Origin: Stichopus chloronotus
Taxonomy: Eukaryota > Echinodermata > Holothuroidea > Aspidochirotida > Stichopodidae
Length of the DNA stretch: 64,000 nt
Assembly: GCA_021234535.1 (NCBI GenBank)
Contig: CM037833.1
Span: 20,125,738 to 20,189,737, forward strand
Direction: 5' to 3'
Part shown: piece after piece, positions 61,101 to 62,372 of the stretch
Numbering within the stretch: the stretch's first letter is position 1
Layout: the number at the start of each line of letters is the position of its first letter
Program-made: the position numbers and the translations under genes
The notes under the pieces: generated by a model
What the model was told of the DNA's origin: nothing
Seen by the model: the letters and a program-made list of their open reading frames with translations, nothing else
Databases searched by the model: none

Positions 61101-62372
61101 CACTGGCACGGAACATCTAGGTATATGTGAATGCATTACGTCCATTTGTCGGAAGAGGAAAGTGGTTCCGTGAGTGTTTGCAGACTCACCTCGTCCTGCG
61201 GGTCTCAAATCCGTTTCTTTCCGGTATTATTGGATTGAATGACTCACATTATTACCGGTCTTAAATTATGAGAAAGAAGTGTTGGTTGATTGTAACCATG
61301 GTTTAGCACGTCTTAACTCGGGTTTTGTGTTTTCTGTTTCATTAGCTAGAAGGGGTAGTTATCTAATCGTATCGTTCACCACGGTTGGCCAGGGTTGTAT
61401 CAAATCAGACGTGCAGGCAATCAATGAGAAATGGACTGGTCAGATATCGAGGGGCAATTTTCGTCATTCACCACATCGCCAGCACCAAAAATCTACGTGG
61501 GTGCAAATGTACACAGCTAAACACCTTCCTGTGTGGTGAATGTGAACCACTAATTTGGCTTGGCGTTTTGCTGACGTGCAGGCTCATTGAGTGTCGGCCA
61601 GCTCCCATGGGGTGACTCGGTCAAACGGCTCTTTTAAAGTTGGTTTTTTACTTCCTTTTGACTTTCACAGGTGACCTTTGAGCCATCTCAGGGGGTTTAC
61701 GATATCATCATGGAGGGGGTCGTCGTCTCCGGTGGTCAGTCAGACATTGCCCTGGACGACCTGCGTTTCCTGGACGGCGAATGTCCAGGTAAGATTTCAG
61801 GTCCAAACTGTACCCTTTGGTGCCATTTCACTCTCCTCAGCCATTTCCTACACCTCTCCCCACAAACCATATCCCTCAACGTTTTATTTGTCAATAAGTT
61901 ATCTTTCACAAATGAAGTATGGACTGCCATGAAACCATTCGCATAAATTTTTCAGTTAAGTATTGATTGGTTTGTTACTATTTAAGCATTCTTTGCGATA
62001 AGTTTTACGAAGGGCCTGGCTTGCTTTTTCTTCATATCATATATGTTTTACCATACAACCATAATCTAATGTATCATGCATGACGTTTCAAATCTCAATT
62101 CTGTCACATTCTTCTTAATGGAACATGCCCACCTACATGTGCATTAGATAAAAATGACTCAATTGCTCTTCAACTTTATAAAAAAAAAACAGAAAATTAA
62201 TGACTATCAACCTCCCCTCTCCCTCATTTCTGTCTTATTTTCTTTATTTCTCTCACAGAGGAAGGCAGCTCATGTGACTTCTACTGCCAGGAGGGAGCCA
62301 ACTGCATAGACCGATCCAAGGTTTGCGACTTCGTCTCAGATTGCCCGAACACCCACGATGAGGAACTATGCG
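883..62372 (+). CDS. MAM and LDL-receptor class A domain-containing protein (MALRD1-like), internal part of one giant multi-exon gene
   Basis: This span joins 55 exons into one open frame of about 3,114 residues; each is listed separately below. Domain order with rough residues of this fragment: MAM1 (partial) 1-116, MAM2 117-281, MAM3 282-449, MAM4 450-606, MAM5 607-770, MAM6 771-950, MAM7 951-1115, MAM8 1116-1279, MAM9 1280-1447, LDLa1 1450-1487, MAM10 1488-1647, LDLa2 1648-1687, MAM11 1688-1849, LDLa3 1870-1908, MAM12 1909-2076, MAM13 2077-2243, MAM14 2244-2410, MAM15 2411-2585, MAM16 2586-2749, MAM17 2750-2914, MAM18 2915-3076, LDLa4 3077-3114. MAM domains are extracellular adhesion or association modules; LDLa modules bind calcium and ligand. 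Secretion or membrane anchoring is expected, but the ends that would show it are outside. Vertebrate MALRD1 is linked to gut FGF15/19 and bile acid control; that role is not implied here. Exon boundaries were placed by splice consensus, frame and domain alignment, without transcript data. Confidence 0.9.
2503..2593 (+). CDS. Exon 2: MAM1 segment d
   Basis: Starts in phase 0 after 'tttcag' with [11 protein letters not shown], then [15 protein letters not shown], the last strand and final cysteine of the MAM fold. Ends in phase 1 before gtaagt. Its 91 nt is the commonest size for a d exon here (also exons 12, 22 and 49). The next intron (2594-3167) contains G-run and poly-A tracts near 2748-2757 and 2867-2885 only. 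Confidence 0.88.
3168..3305 (+). CDS. Exon 3: MAM2 segment a
   Basis: Phase 1 in and out. It reads [20 protein letters not shown] and then a [13 protein letters not shown] end, matching the usual C-x-F-E...DDFDW...TGP..DHT pattern with LDN in place of DHT. Acceptor ttccag, donor gtgagg. It starts a layout-C domain. The following intron (3306-4035) shows no recognisable feature. Confidence 0.88.
4036..4236 (+). CDS. Exon 4: MAM2 segment b (long form)
   Basis: Phase 1 in and out after 'cacag'. It encodes [40 protein letters not shown] and ends PLLRISG. The usual FWYHMYG is replaced by FYYIVAG. The 201-nt size and the break just before the W motif match exon 14 of MAM5 (198 nt). The intron 4237-5131 has a poly-C tract near 4326-4338 and nothing else seen. 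Confidence 0.88.
5132..5287 (+). CDS. Exon 5: MAM2 segments c+d
   Basis: Phase 1 in after a T-rich tract ending cacag, phase 1 out before gtgggg. It encodes [11 protein letters not shown], then [24 protein letters not shown]. Segments c and d are in one exon, so the phase-0 intron usual before d is absent, as in exon 15; both exons are exactly 156 nt. It completes MAM2. Confidence 0.88.
5943..8578 (+). repeat. 88-bp satellite, 30 tandem copies, inside intron 5288-8910
   Basis: The marker 'gacaggctca' recurs every 88 bases from 5981 to 8533, exactly 29 periods with no length change, so there are 30 units including partial edge units. Units differ at a few sites (for example ccatag or ccgtag, acccag or accgag, cacctc, caactc or cagctc). 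Each unit has two short dyads: GTCAG..CTGAC and TTGAT..ATCAA. A block of about 577 bases from 7560 recurs identically 440 bases (five units) later. The rest of this 3.6-kb intron (5288-5942, 8579-8910) shows nothing recognisable. Confidence 0.97.
8911..9051 (+). CDS. Exon 6: MAM3 segment a
   Basis: Phase 1 on both sides; acceptor cccaag, donor gtgagt. It encodes [22 protein letters not shown] and ends [15 protein letters not shown], a full segment a. It begins a layout-A domain in which all four segments have their own exon. Confidence 0.88.
9310..9640. repeat. Imperfect 127-bp purine-rich repeat (GACA/GAGA-rich)
   Basis: 'ttagagag' at 9393 recurs at 9520, and 'tatatgcagacatatt' recurs at the same 127-base spacing, giving about two and a half diverged copies. 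The strand is rich in GACA and GAGA steps. It lies in intron 9052-10482. Reading frames that cross it are by-products of the repeat. Confidence 0.7.
9661..9808. repeat. (CCGA)n microsatellite
   Basis: Runs of ccga, partly alternating with a 10-base unit (ccgaatcgac/ccgaaccgac) and becoming pure tetranucleotide at about 9757-9800. It follows the GACA-rich repeat in the same intron. The Ser-Val-Gly-Arg minus-strand frame here is a repeat by-product. Confidence 0.92.
9905..10480. repeat. Degenerate ttcatt/aggtcactat minisatellite
   Basis: The words 'gttcattatgtaggtcactatg' and 'cagtcattttgttcatt' recur with changing order and spacing of roughly 35-60 bases up to the acceptor of exon 7. Units are strongly diverged, so no single period fits. 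This tract supplies the sequence just before the splice acceptor, where a normal pyrimidine tract is weak. Confidence 0.75.
10483..10611 (+). CDS. Exon 7: MAM3 segment b
   Basis: Phase 1 in after 'ccactag', phase 1 out before gtaagt. It encodes [20 protein letters not shown] and ends [11 protein letters not shown], with the first base of the next codon. Its 129 nt equals exon 17 of MAM6, the matching exon in the second C-A-B cycle. The following intron (10612-12056) has a (TG)n run near 10737-10773 and nothing else recognised. Confidence 0.87.
12057..12187 (+). CDS. Exon 8: MAM3 segment c
   Basis: Phase 1 in after 'tgtaag', completing an Asn codon ([11 protein letters not shown]), then [19 protein letters not shown] and ends YQ in phase 0. 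Its size, 131 nt, equals exons 18 and 29. The donor is gtactt, weak. The last 18 exon bases plus the donor are copied three more times downstream (see the repeat entry), so donor choice deserves care; only the first copy keeps the frame open to exon 9. Confidence 0.83.
12168..12382 (+). repeat. About 63-bp minisatellite that carries copies of the exon 8 splice donor
   Basis: The exon end 'tgatatacaatatcag' plus gtactt recurs with GT at 12188, 12250, 12316 and 12377 (spacing 62, 66 and 61). Each copy retains an 'acaatatcag' or 'acaatagcag' exon-like end. Reading through from exon 8 meets TAA within three codons (gta ctt taa), so use of any later donor would put a stop in the mRNA. Confidence 0.85.
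12601..12703 (+). CDS. Exon 9: MAM3 segment d
   Basis: Phase 0 in after 'tctatag'; encodes [26 protein letters not shown] followed by a short polar linker, ending in phase 1 before gtaagt. This closes MAM3. The intron 12704-13265 has no recognisable feature besides the T-rich tract before the next acceptor. Confidence 0.87.
13266..13388 (+). CDS. Exon 10: MAM4 segment a
   Basis: Phase 1 both sides; strong acceptor (T8-cag), donor gtgggt. It encodes [22 protein letters not shown] and MEDHTTGKG. It is the shortest segment a in the array (123 nt): the TGP stretch is reduced to YGPMEDHT, and C-x-W is C-Y-Y. Begins a layout-B domain. Confidence 0.87.
13389..14206 (+). other. First part of intron 10, nothing recognised
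   Basis: Unique-looking AT-rich sequence. Short open frames on the minus strand have no domain similarity that I can see. Confidence 0.4.
14207..14580. repeat. 94-bp tandem repeat, four copies
   Basis: 'aaggaagtgg' occurs at 14261, 14355, 14449 and 14543, a constant 94-base spacing. Each unit contains a gacggtagatagacggtaga segment and a cttctgtctctgtctacttgg segment. It sits in the intron between exons 10 and 11. Confidence 0.93.
14983..15239 (+). CDS. Exon 11: MAM4 segments b+c
   Basis: Phase 1 in after 'gctttag', phase 0 out before gtaggt. It encodes [42 protein letters not shown] and [15 protein letters not shown], ending PWT. Its 257 nt is identical in length to exons 1, 24 and 51. FWYHMYG is altered to FWYYVSG. 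Confidence 0.88.
15486..15576 (+). CDS. Exon 12: MAM4 segment d
   Basis: Phase 0 in after 'ctccag', phase 1 out before gtgagt. It encodes [27 protein letters not shown] and a two-residue tail; 91 nt. The intron before it is short (15240-15485). The intron after it (15577-16492) has nothing recognisable. Confidence 0.88.
16493..16630 (+). CDS. Exon 13: MAM5 segment a
   Basis: Phase 1 both sides; acceptor cttaaag, donor gtgagg. It encodes [21 protein letters not shown] and [15 protein letters not shown]. The 138-nt size equals exon 3, its counterpart in MAM2. Begins the second C-A-B cycle. Confidence 0.89.
16985..17090 (+). repeat. tRNA-like SINE fragment
   Basis: A perfect pol III B-box match (GGTTCGAATCC, 17053-17063) lies downstream of an A-box-like 'agcttagttgac' (about 16988) and 'atggctcag'. 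It does not fold into a normal tRNA cloverleaf by eye, so a degenerate tRNA-derived SINE head in intron 16631-17215 is more likely than a working tRNA gene. Confidence 0.4.
17216..17413 (+). CDS. Exon 14: MAM5 segment b (long form)
   Basis: Phase 1 in after 'tcccag', phase 1 out before gtaaac. It encodes [37 protein letters not shown] and ends DPLFSRTG. It is the counterpart of exon 4 (201 nt) and, like it, continues past NVY almost to the W motif. The intron after it (17414-17806) is unremarkable. Confidence 0.89.
17807..17962 (+). CDS. Exon 15: MAM5 segments c+d
   Basis: Phase 1 in after 'tttacag', phase 1 out before gtacgt. It encodes [35 protein letters not shown] and FGSCGG. Exactly 156 nt, as exon 5 in MAM2; both lack the phase-0 intron before segment d. 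The next intron (17963-18596) shows nothing recognisable. Confidence 0.89.
18597..18734 (+). CDS. Exon 16: MAM6 segment a
   Basis: Phase 1 both sides; acceptor ttggaag, donor gtgagt. It encodes [22 protein letters not shown] and ends [12 protein letters not shown]. The TGP motif is absent (NDVLYDHT instead). Begins the layout-A domain that parallels MAM3. Confidence 0.87.
19013..19141 (+). CDS. Exon 17: MAM6 segment b
   Basis: Phase 1 both sides; acceptor ccgtcag, donor gtgagt. It encodes [20 protein letters not shown] and ends [12 protein letters not shown]. Length 129 nt, identical to exon 7. The intron before it is only 278 bases (18735-19012). Confidence 0.88.
19600..19730 (+). CDS. Exon 18: MAM6 segment c
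   Basis: Phase 1 in after 'ctcgtag', phase 0 out before gtatgg. It encodes [21 protein letters not shown] and [10 protein letters not shown], ending EEYQ. 131 nt, the same as exon 8. The G.QGD core is degenerate (SAPHDAW). The introns either side (19142-19599, 19731-20139) hold nothing recognisable. Confidence 0.85.
20140..20281 (+). CDS. Exon 19: MAM6 segment d with Pro/Thr/Ser linker
   Basis: Phase 0 in after 'cctcag'. It encodes [28 protein letters not shown] followed by a Ser/Pro/Thr linker, and leaves in phase 1 before gtttgt. An earlier in-frame donor (gtccga after 20254) would shorten the linker by nine residues; I prefer the later one, but the choice is uncertain. Confidence 0.78.
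20401..20640. repeat. 80-bp tandem repeat, three copies
   Basis: 'atacattcaaacttgtc' recurs at 20401, 20481 and 20561, a constant 80-base spacing, with near-identical units. It lies in intron 20282-20793, directly downstream of exon 19. Confidence 0.94.
20794..20943 (+). CDS. Exon 20: MAM7 segment a
   Basis: Phase 1 both sides; acceptor atttcag, donor gtgggt. It encodes [25 protein letters not shown] and [15 protein letters not shown]. Length 150 nt owing to a four-residue lead. Begins a layout-B domain. Intron 20944-21781 shows nothing recognisable. Confidence 0.89.
   Translation, partial: FRDNTTALSRKAYALGRWTMGTILTGRLNRGRIHHQTPVRARTTPSAVV
21782..22035 (+). CDS. Exon 21: MAM7 segments b+c
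   Basis: Phase 1 in after 'ttggtag', phase 0 out before gtagcg. It encodes [41 protein letters not shown] and [13 protein letters not shown], ending PFK. It matches the other b+c exons in length (254 nt) and order. Confidence 0.89.
22345..22455. repeat. 42-bp tandem repeat, about three copies
   Basis: 'ctactgtttg' occurs at 22351, 22393 and 22435, spacing 42. The unit includes ggttgtctgttttgtttac. It lies in intron 22036-22540, close to the acceptor of exon 22. A Cys/Leu-rich short frame through it is a by-product. Confidence 0.88.
22541..22631 (+). CDS. Exon 22: MAM7 segment d
   Basis: Phase 0 in after 'ttccag', phase 1 out before gtaaaa. It encodes [30 protein letters not shown]. 91 nt, the common d size. 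This closes the second C-A-B cycle. Confidence 0.89.
22790..23028. repeat. Palindromic satellite built on ATACACTATCATGATAGTGTAT
   Basis: Perfect 22-base palindromes alternate with 'cactattgtgatagtg' dyads at 22790-22895; a second block at about 22960-23023 repeats the same word. The flanks of the two blocks also share 'gatcacagcacc' (near 22915 and 23146). Such sequence can form cruciforms or be a nested inverted repeat of a foldback element. Located in intron 22632-23303. Confidence 0.9.
23304..23447 (+). CDS. Exon 23: MAM8 segment a
   Basis: Phase 1 both sides; acceptor ctttcag, donor gtgagt. It encodes [23 protein letters not shown] and a divergent end ([10 protein letters not shown]) in place of DHT.G. 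An extra residue lies between the first two cysteines and the C-x-W is C-G-F. Clearly a MAM start, but one of the more diverged. Confidence 0.84.
23448..24549 (+). other. Intron 23, carries a segment homologous to intron 50
   Basis: Bases about 24268-24500 align by eye with 57105-57375 in the intron between the matching exons of MAM17: shared words include 'ccagcacca', 'ttcagtggc', 'aagtggt', 'cagccta', 'aaatttaat', 'tacaaatctt' and 'ggttaccca/agttaccta'. Nothing coding was recognised here. Confidence 0.7.
24550..24806 (+). CDS. Exon 24: MAM8 segments b+c
   Basis: Phase 1 in after 'tccacag', phase 0 out before gtaagt. It encodes [37 protein letters not shown] and [11 protein letters not shown], ending GYS. 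257 nt as in exons 1, 11 and 51. FWYHMYG is reduced to FWYRTDG, and the QGD.W motif to TQRW. Confidence 0.86.
24807..25648 (+). other. Intron 24, with diverged internal duplication and poly-T
   Basis: Two stretches about 285 bases apart (near 24880 and 25165) share '.catttttggt', 'cctttg.aatcatg' and a TG-rich run, and 'tgaatattca' recurs at about 24850, 25041 and 25505. This suggests an old tandem duplication. A pure T tract lies at 25338-25356. No exon recognised. Confidence 0.4.
25649..26164 (+). CDS. Exon 25: fused exon, MAM8 segment d plus MAM9 segments a+b+c
   Basis: At 516 nt this is the longest exon seen (phase 0 in and out). It encodes [20 protein letters not shown] (MAM8 d), then [20 protein letters not shown] and [13 protein letters not shown] (a), HYAFADTS...[22 protein letters not shown] (b) and [12 protein letters not shown] (c), ending HAQL. 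Other MAM boundaries have introns between d and a and between a and b, so at least two, and up to three, ancestral introns are missing. The donor gtgaga follows the Leu codon. Confidence 0.9.
26747..26945 (+). CDS. Exon 26: MAM9 segment d plus LDLa1
   Basis: Phase 0 in after 'atttag', phase 1 out before gtatgt. It encodes [20 protein letters not shown] and GVC (MAM9 end), then an LDLa module with six cysteines: [18 protein letters not shown] and ADGSDEMLC. The acidic calcium-cage residues (D..D....DGSDE) are present. There is no intron between MAM and LDLa here, unlike exons 30 and 31 or 54 and 55. Flanking introns (26165-26746, 26946-27590) are unremarkable. Confidence 0.9.
27591..27728 (+). 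CDS. Exon 27: MAM10 segment a
   Basis: Phase 1 both sides; acceptor ctccaag, donor gtacgt. It encodes [21 protein letters not shown] and [15 protein letters not shown]. The acidic DDFDW is replaced by GSYQW. 138 nt. Starts a four-exon (layout-A) domain. Confidence 0.88.
28154..28279 (+). CDS. Exon 28: MAM10 segment b (divergent)
   Basis: Phase 1 both sides; acceptor gcacag, donor gtaaga. It encodes [20 protein letters not shown] and [13 protein letters not shown]. It keeps the cysteine and W but lacks FWYHMYG. 126 nt, close to exons 7 and 17 (129 nt). Confidence 0.85.
29219..29349 (+). CDS. Exon 29: MAM10 segment c (divergent)
   Basis: Phase 1 in after 'atgcag', phase 0 out before gtaaga. 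It encodes [20 protein letters not shown], then [11 protein letters not shown] and ends PFR. 131 nt, identical to exons 8 and 18. The QGD.W motif is changed to DLGVYW. Intron 28280-29218 shows nothing recognisable. Confidence 0.84.
29615..29699 (+). CDS. Exon 30: MAM10 segment d
   Basis: Phase 0 in after 'ttgcag', phase 1 out before gtgagt. It encodes [22 protein letters not shown] and RSCGYP. At 85 nt it is the shortest d segment. It is followed directly by an LDLa exon. Confidence 0.87.
30233..30430. repeat. Pyrimidine-rich ~98-bp duplication
   Basis: 'cttcttctagtgccaattcttctt' and 'cttcttgtgccaatctctcttct' begin two diverged copies of a CT-rich block within intron 29700-30519. The rest of that intron has a G9 run near 30075 and nothing else notable. 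Confidence 0.55.
30520..30639 (+). CDS. Exon 31: LDLa2
   Basis: A whole LDL-receptor class A module in one phase 1-1 exon (120 nt). It encodes [21 protein letters not shown] and GDQSDETDC, giving six cysteines and the canonical D...D.....SDE calcium cage. Acceptor ctcctcag, donor gtgagc. As a symmetric exon it could be skipped or shuffled without changing frame. Confidence 0.93.
31085..31318. repeat. 21-bp minisatellite (acattgttactaccattgtaat)
   Basis: About eleven imperfect units of 21 bases. The most regular part is 31200-31300, where 'ttactaccattgtaatacattg' repeats. It lies in intron 30640-31354 just before exon 32. Confidence 0.9.
31355..31501 (+). CDS. Exon 32: MAM11 segment a
   Basis: Phase 1 both sides; acceptor tattcag, donor gtgagg. 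It encodes [21 protein letters not shown] and [15 protein letters not shown], a complete segment a (147 nt). Begins a layout-B domain. Confidence 0.89.
31690..32060 (-). repeat. SINE-like element with tRNA-related end (minus strand)
   Basis: On the minus strand, near 32055 down to 31985, the sequence reads tgcctcagtagcaattaggg and then agttcaaatcc, resembling pol III A and B boxes. It continues into 'tgcccttgtgcgaggtattcc', a type of segment I associate with marine invertebrate SINE bodies. Family assignment is from memory of pattern only. Located in intron 31502-32662; the remainder of that intron is unremarkable. Confidence 0.4.
32663..32922 (+). CDS. Exon 33: MAM11 segments b+c
   Basis: Phase 1 in after 'ccaacag', phase 0 out before gtaatc. 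It encodes [42 protein letters not shown] and [11 protein letters not shown], ending PYQ. 260 nt. The W of QGD.W is replaced by Y. Confidence 0.9.
33667..33922 (+). CDS. Exon 34: MAM11 segment d, linker and LDLa3
   Basis: Phase 0 in after 'ttcacag', phase 1 out before gtgagt. It encodes [22 protein letters not shown], a Pro/Val/Thr linker of about 25 residues, then an LDLa module ([30 protein letters not shown]) with all six cysteines and the SDE motif. The MAM-LDLa intron is absent, as in exon 26. Confidence 0.92.
33923..35553 (+). other. Intron 34, nothing recognised
   Basis: A 1.6-kb intron. I looked for a further LDLa exon (cysteine spacing plus SDE) and for MAM segments and found none. 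Open frames near 35028-35403 have no domain motif. Confidence 0.45.
35554..35782 (+). CDS. Exon 35: MAM12 segment a fused to first half of b
   Basis: Phase 1 in after 'cttcag' and phase 2 out (AG|C) before gtgagg, the only phase-2 junction found. It encodes [23 protein letters not shown] and then [18 protein letters not shown]. The usual a/b intron is missing, and a new one splits segment b just before its cysteine ([15 protein letters not shown] across the junction). Confidence 0.88.
36301..36472 (+). CDS. Exon 36: MAM12 second half of b plus c
   Basis: Phase 2 in after 'cccacag', phase 0 out before gtatag. It encodes [21 protein letters not shown] and [15 protein letters not shown], ending SYL. 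The frame across the phase-2 junction restores the conserved C-x-x-F-W-Y-H motif, which supports the pairing with exon 35. Confidence 0.88.
36773..36875 (+). CDS. Exon 37: MAM12 segment d
   Basis: Phase 0 in after 'cgataag', phase 1 out before gtgagt. It encodes [27 protein letters not shown] and ENCGS. A few extra residues lie in the loop before the DIAVDD core. Intron 36876-37955 shows nothing recognisable. Confidence 0.88.
37956..38108 (+). CDS. Exon 38: MAM13 segment a
   Basis: Phase 1 both sides; acceptor cattcag, donor gtgagt. It encodes [25 protein letters not shown] and [15 protein letters not shown]. The CDFE motif is CDFG, with extra residues before the second cysteine (153 nt). 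Confidence 0.88.
38655..38833 (+). CDS. Exon 39: MAM13 segment b with start of c
   Basis: Phase 1 in after 'cttgacag', phase 0 out before gtactc. It encodes [38 protein letters not shown] and ends EEEKV. The phase-0 break after EEEKV is at a position not used by most domains here. The donor gtactc is weak, but the frame to exon 40 fits the alignment. Confidence 0.82.
39096..39264 (+). CDS. Exon 40: MAM13 rest of c plus d
   Basis: Phase 0 in after 'ccctcag', phase 1 out before gtaagt. It encodes [42 protein letters not shown] and ALCPPT. Segments c and d are joined as in exons 5 and 15, but the upstream intron lies several residues earlier and in another phase. Confidence 0.85.
39593..39627 (+). 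repeat. Hairpin (aaaaacccgcc...ggcgggttttt) followed by T tract
   Basis: An 11-base stem aaaaacccgcc / ggcgggttttt closes a short loop, and a long T run follows. It looks like a bacterial rho-independent terminator but sits in an animal intron (39265-40890). A related hairpin with the same 'accaact' lead occurs at 60775-60807. The rest of this intron shows nothing recognisable. Confidence 0.75.
40891..41034 (+). CDS. Exon 41: MAM14 segment a
   Basis: Phase 1 both sides; acceptor ctttcag, donor gtaaat. It encodes [21 protein letters not shown] and [15 protein letters not shown]. 144 nt. Starts a layout-B domain. Confidence 0.89.
41690..41870. repeat. G/T-rich minisatellite (gggattggggtgtcatgtgatt)
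   Basis: Units such as 'cagggattggggtgtcaggtgattgggggtcgt' recur at a spacing of roughly 20-45 bases with variants. Located in intron 41035-41962, about 100 bases before exon 42. The G-runs could form quadruplexes on this strand. Confidence 0.8.
41963..42225 (+). CDS. Exon 42: MAM14 segments b+c
   Basis: Phase 1 in after 'actgtag', phase 0 out before gtatta. It encodes [40 protein letters not shown] and [14 protein letters not shown], ending DFQ. The motif FWYHMYG is FFYFMSG. 263 nt. Confidence 0.9.
42395..42530. repeat. cttgaaaagtgcttgaa-type repeat fragment
   Basis: The words 'cttgaaaaccgtgaaagtgctt', 'gtcttgaaagtgcttgaag' and 'cccttgaaaagtgcttgaac' recur within 140 bases. A sister tract of 'gtcatggaaaa/gtcatgaaaatt' lies at 63545-63900. 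These look like degenerate dispersed repeats. The rest of intron 42226-43314 is unremarkable. Confidence 0.55.
43315..43546 (+). CDS. Exon 43: MAM14 segment d fused to MAM15 segment a
   Basis: Phase 0 in after 'ccatcag', phase 1 out before gtcggg. It encodes [21 protein letters not shown] and GLC, then directly [22 protein letters not shown] and [14 protein letters not shown]. The phase-1 intron between domains is missing, as in exons 25 and 52. The donor gtcggg is non-consensus at +3 to +5, but it is the only one that preserves frame. Confidence 0.87.
43547..44732 (+). other. Intron 43, nothing recognised
   Basis: A 1.2-kb AT-rich intron without recognised repeats, exons or RNA genes. Confidence 0.4.
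44733..44816 (+). CDS. Exon 44: MAM15 first half of segment b
   Basis: Phase 1 both sides; acceptor ttcctag, donor gtatgg. It encodes [20 protein letters not shown] and PPTGG, stopping just before the segment-b cysteine. 84 nt, the smallest exon found. Exon 45 continues with [11 protein letters not shown]. This split parallels exons 35/36, but in phase 1. Confidence 0.86.
45255..45398. repeat. 18-bp perfect tandem repeat, eight copies (ggccctcgaggagatcga)
   Basis: Eight essentially identical units, each with a CTCGAG core, within intron 44817-46766. Unit purity implies recent origin. Minus-strand frames read a six-residue period (S-P-R-G-P-R), but they lack splice or homology support. The rest of the intron shows nothing recognised. 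Confidence 0.97.
46767..46939 (+). CDS. Exon 45: MAM15 second half of b plus c
   Basis: Phase 1 in after 'tgtcag', phase 0 out before gtgagt. It encodes [20 protein letters not shown] and [15 protein letters not shown], ending EFH. 173 nt, close to exon 36 (172 nt), its equivalent in MAM12. Confidence 0.88.
46940..49034 (+). other. Intron 45, nothing firm
   Basis: A 2.1-kb intron. Only a small direct repeat (agaaggccctaatggggat / agaagaccctaatagggat, about 47773 and 47808) was noted. No exon, RNA gene or transposon ends recognised. Confidence 0.4.
49035..49164 (+). CDS. Exon 46: MAM15 segment d with Pro/Thr linker
   Basis: Phase 0 in after 'gtttcag', phase 1 out before gtgagt. It encodes [27 protein letters not shown] followed by a Pro/Thr-rich linker ([14 protein letters not shown]). 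Similar linkers follow the final cysteine in exons 19 and 34. It precedes the largest intron of the window (49165-53699). Confidence 0.89.
50147..52406. mobile_element. Non-autonomous TIR DNA transposon, Harbinger-like
   Basis: The left end starts ggggaggcgtccatactc and the right end is its reverse complement: about 47 bases match with five mismatches. Both ends are flanked by TTA (50144-50146 and 52407-52409), a 3-bp target duplication typical of PIF/Harbinger elements. Internal frames (for example minus strand 51530-51871) resemble no transposase that I recognise, so it is probably a 2.26-kb deletion derivative. It occupies half of intron 46; the remainder (49165-50143, 52410-53699) shows nothing recognisable beyond T and A runs. 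Confidence 0.82.
53700..53852 (+). CDS. Exon 47: MAM16 segment a
   Basis: Phase 1 both sides; a long T tract ends in ttccag, donor gtgagt. It encodes [24 protein letters not shown] and [15 protein letters not shown]. 153 nt. Begins a layout-B domain. Intron 53853-54744 is unremarkable. Confidence 0.9.
54745..54992 (+). CDS. Exon 48: MAM16 segments b+c
   Basis: Phase 1 in after 'tgatag', phase 0 out before gtatta. It encodes [40 protein letters not shown] and [14 protein letters not shown], ending TYK. 248 nt. Confidence 0.9.
55060..55625 (+). other. Strongly pyrimidine-rich intron segment
   Basis: Over more than 500 bases the + strand is mostly C and T, with very few G, up to the acceptor of exon 49. 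It is far longer than a normal polypyrimidine tract and holds no simple repeat unit. Confidence 0.75.
55635..55725 (+). CDS. Exon 49: MAM16 segment d
   Basis: Phase 0 in after 'atctaag', phase 1 out before gtaagg. It encodes [30 protein letters not shown]. 91 nt, the common d size. Intron 55726-56671 shows nothing recognisable. Confidence 0.9.
56672..56803 (+). CDS. Exon 50: MAM17 segment a
   Basis: Phase 1 both sides; acceptor tgccgcag, donor gtgaag. It encodes [21 protein letters not shown] and [13 protein letters not shown]. The TGP motif is missing and C-x-W is C-G-Y. Like MAM8, its counterpart, it is somewhat diverged. Confidence 0.88.
56804..57525 (+). other. Intron 50, shares a segment with intron 23
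   Basis: Bases about 57105-57375 align with 24268-24500 (see that entry). Both lie between segment a and segment b+c of matching domains and end shortly before the next exon, which fits duplication of the exons together with the intron. Confidence 0.7.
57526..57782 (+). CDS. Exon 51: MAM17 segments b+c (divergent)
   Basis: Phase 1 in after 'ctttcag', phase 0 out before gtgaga. It encodes [40 protein letters not shown] and [11 protein letters not shown], ending PNE. 257 nt, the same as exon 24, and both share TCVKF at the cysteine. FWYHMYG is lost. Confidence 0.87.
57783..58763 (+). other. Intron 51, nothing recognised
   Basis: About 1 kb. The open frame at 58020-58307 shows no domain motif, and its reading past exon 51 would break the MAM alignment. 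Confidence 0.4.
58764..59010 (+). CDS. Exon 52: MAM17 segment d fused to MAM18 segment a
   Basis: Phase 0 in after 'tacacag', phase 1 out before gtgagt. It encodes [23 protein letters not shown] and GIC, then [23 protein letters not shown] and [15 protein letters not shown]. The between-domain intron is missing, as in exons 25 and 43. 247 nt. Confidence 0.91.
59011..59905 (+). other. Intron 52, nothing recognised
   Basis: Contains a C12 run near 59546-59557 and T-rich tracts. No exon or mobile element recognised. Confidence 0.4.
59906..60132 (+). CDS. Exon 53: MAM18 segments b and most of c
   Basis: Phase 1 in after 'cctacag', phase 0 out before gtcggt. It encodes [42 protein letters not shown] and [11 protein letters not shown]. 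The break right after RRAQ is earlier than the usual one (after YQ). The donor gtcggt is weak; extension into VGLTDQ would shift the frame to exon 54, so I end it here. Confidence 0.85.
60270..60349. repeat. 20-bp tandem repeat, four copies (ggctggctcctccaaagtag)
   Basis: Units beginning ctggct recur every 20 bases with few changes, in intron 60133-61670. Confidence 0.85.
60775..60807 (+). repeat. Hairpin (aaaacccgcc...ggtgggtttt)
   Basis: A 10-base stem with one G-U pair and a 13-base loop, preceded by 'accaacta', in intron 60133-61670. It is related to the hairpin at 39593-39627 by stem sequence and lead. Terminator-like in form, but in an animal intron. Confidence 0.7.
60854..61051. mobile_element. 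198-bp Tc1/mariner-like MITE
   Basis: The ends form inverted repeats of about 27 bases: the left end starts caatcttggacaaaattgtt, and the right end is the reverse complement of caatcttggacaaaatacct, both continuing tgggacac (one-base length change). Both ends are flanked by TA (60852-60853 and 61052-61053), the usual Tc1/mariner target duplication. Too short to encode a transposase. Confidence 0.85.
61671..61788 (+). CDS. Exon 54: MAM18 end of c plus d
   Basis: Phase 0 in after 'tttcacag', phase 1 out before gtaaga. It encodes [30 protein letters not shown] (in the order [16 protein letters not shown] then [17 protein letters not shown]). The exon starts nine residues before the usual d boundary, matching the early break of exon 53. 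118 nt. Confidence 0.88.
62259..62372 (+). CDS. Exon 55: LDLa4
   Basis: Phase 1 both sides; acceptor ctcacag, donor gtaagt. It encodes [25 protein letters not shown] and PNTHDEELC: six cysteines with LDLa spacing. The usual DxSDE is changed to NTHDEE, so the calcium cage may be weakened. It is the last exon recognised; the gene must continue beyond the window. Confidence 0.9.
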
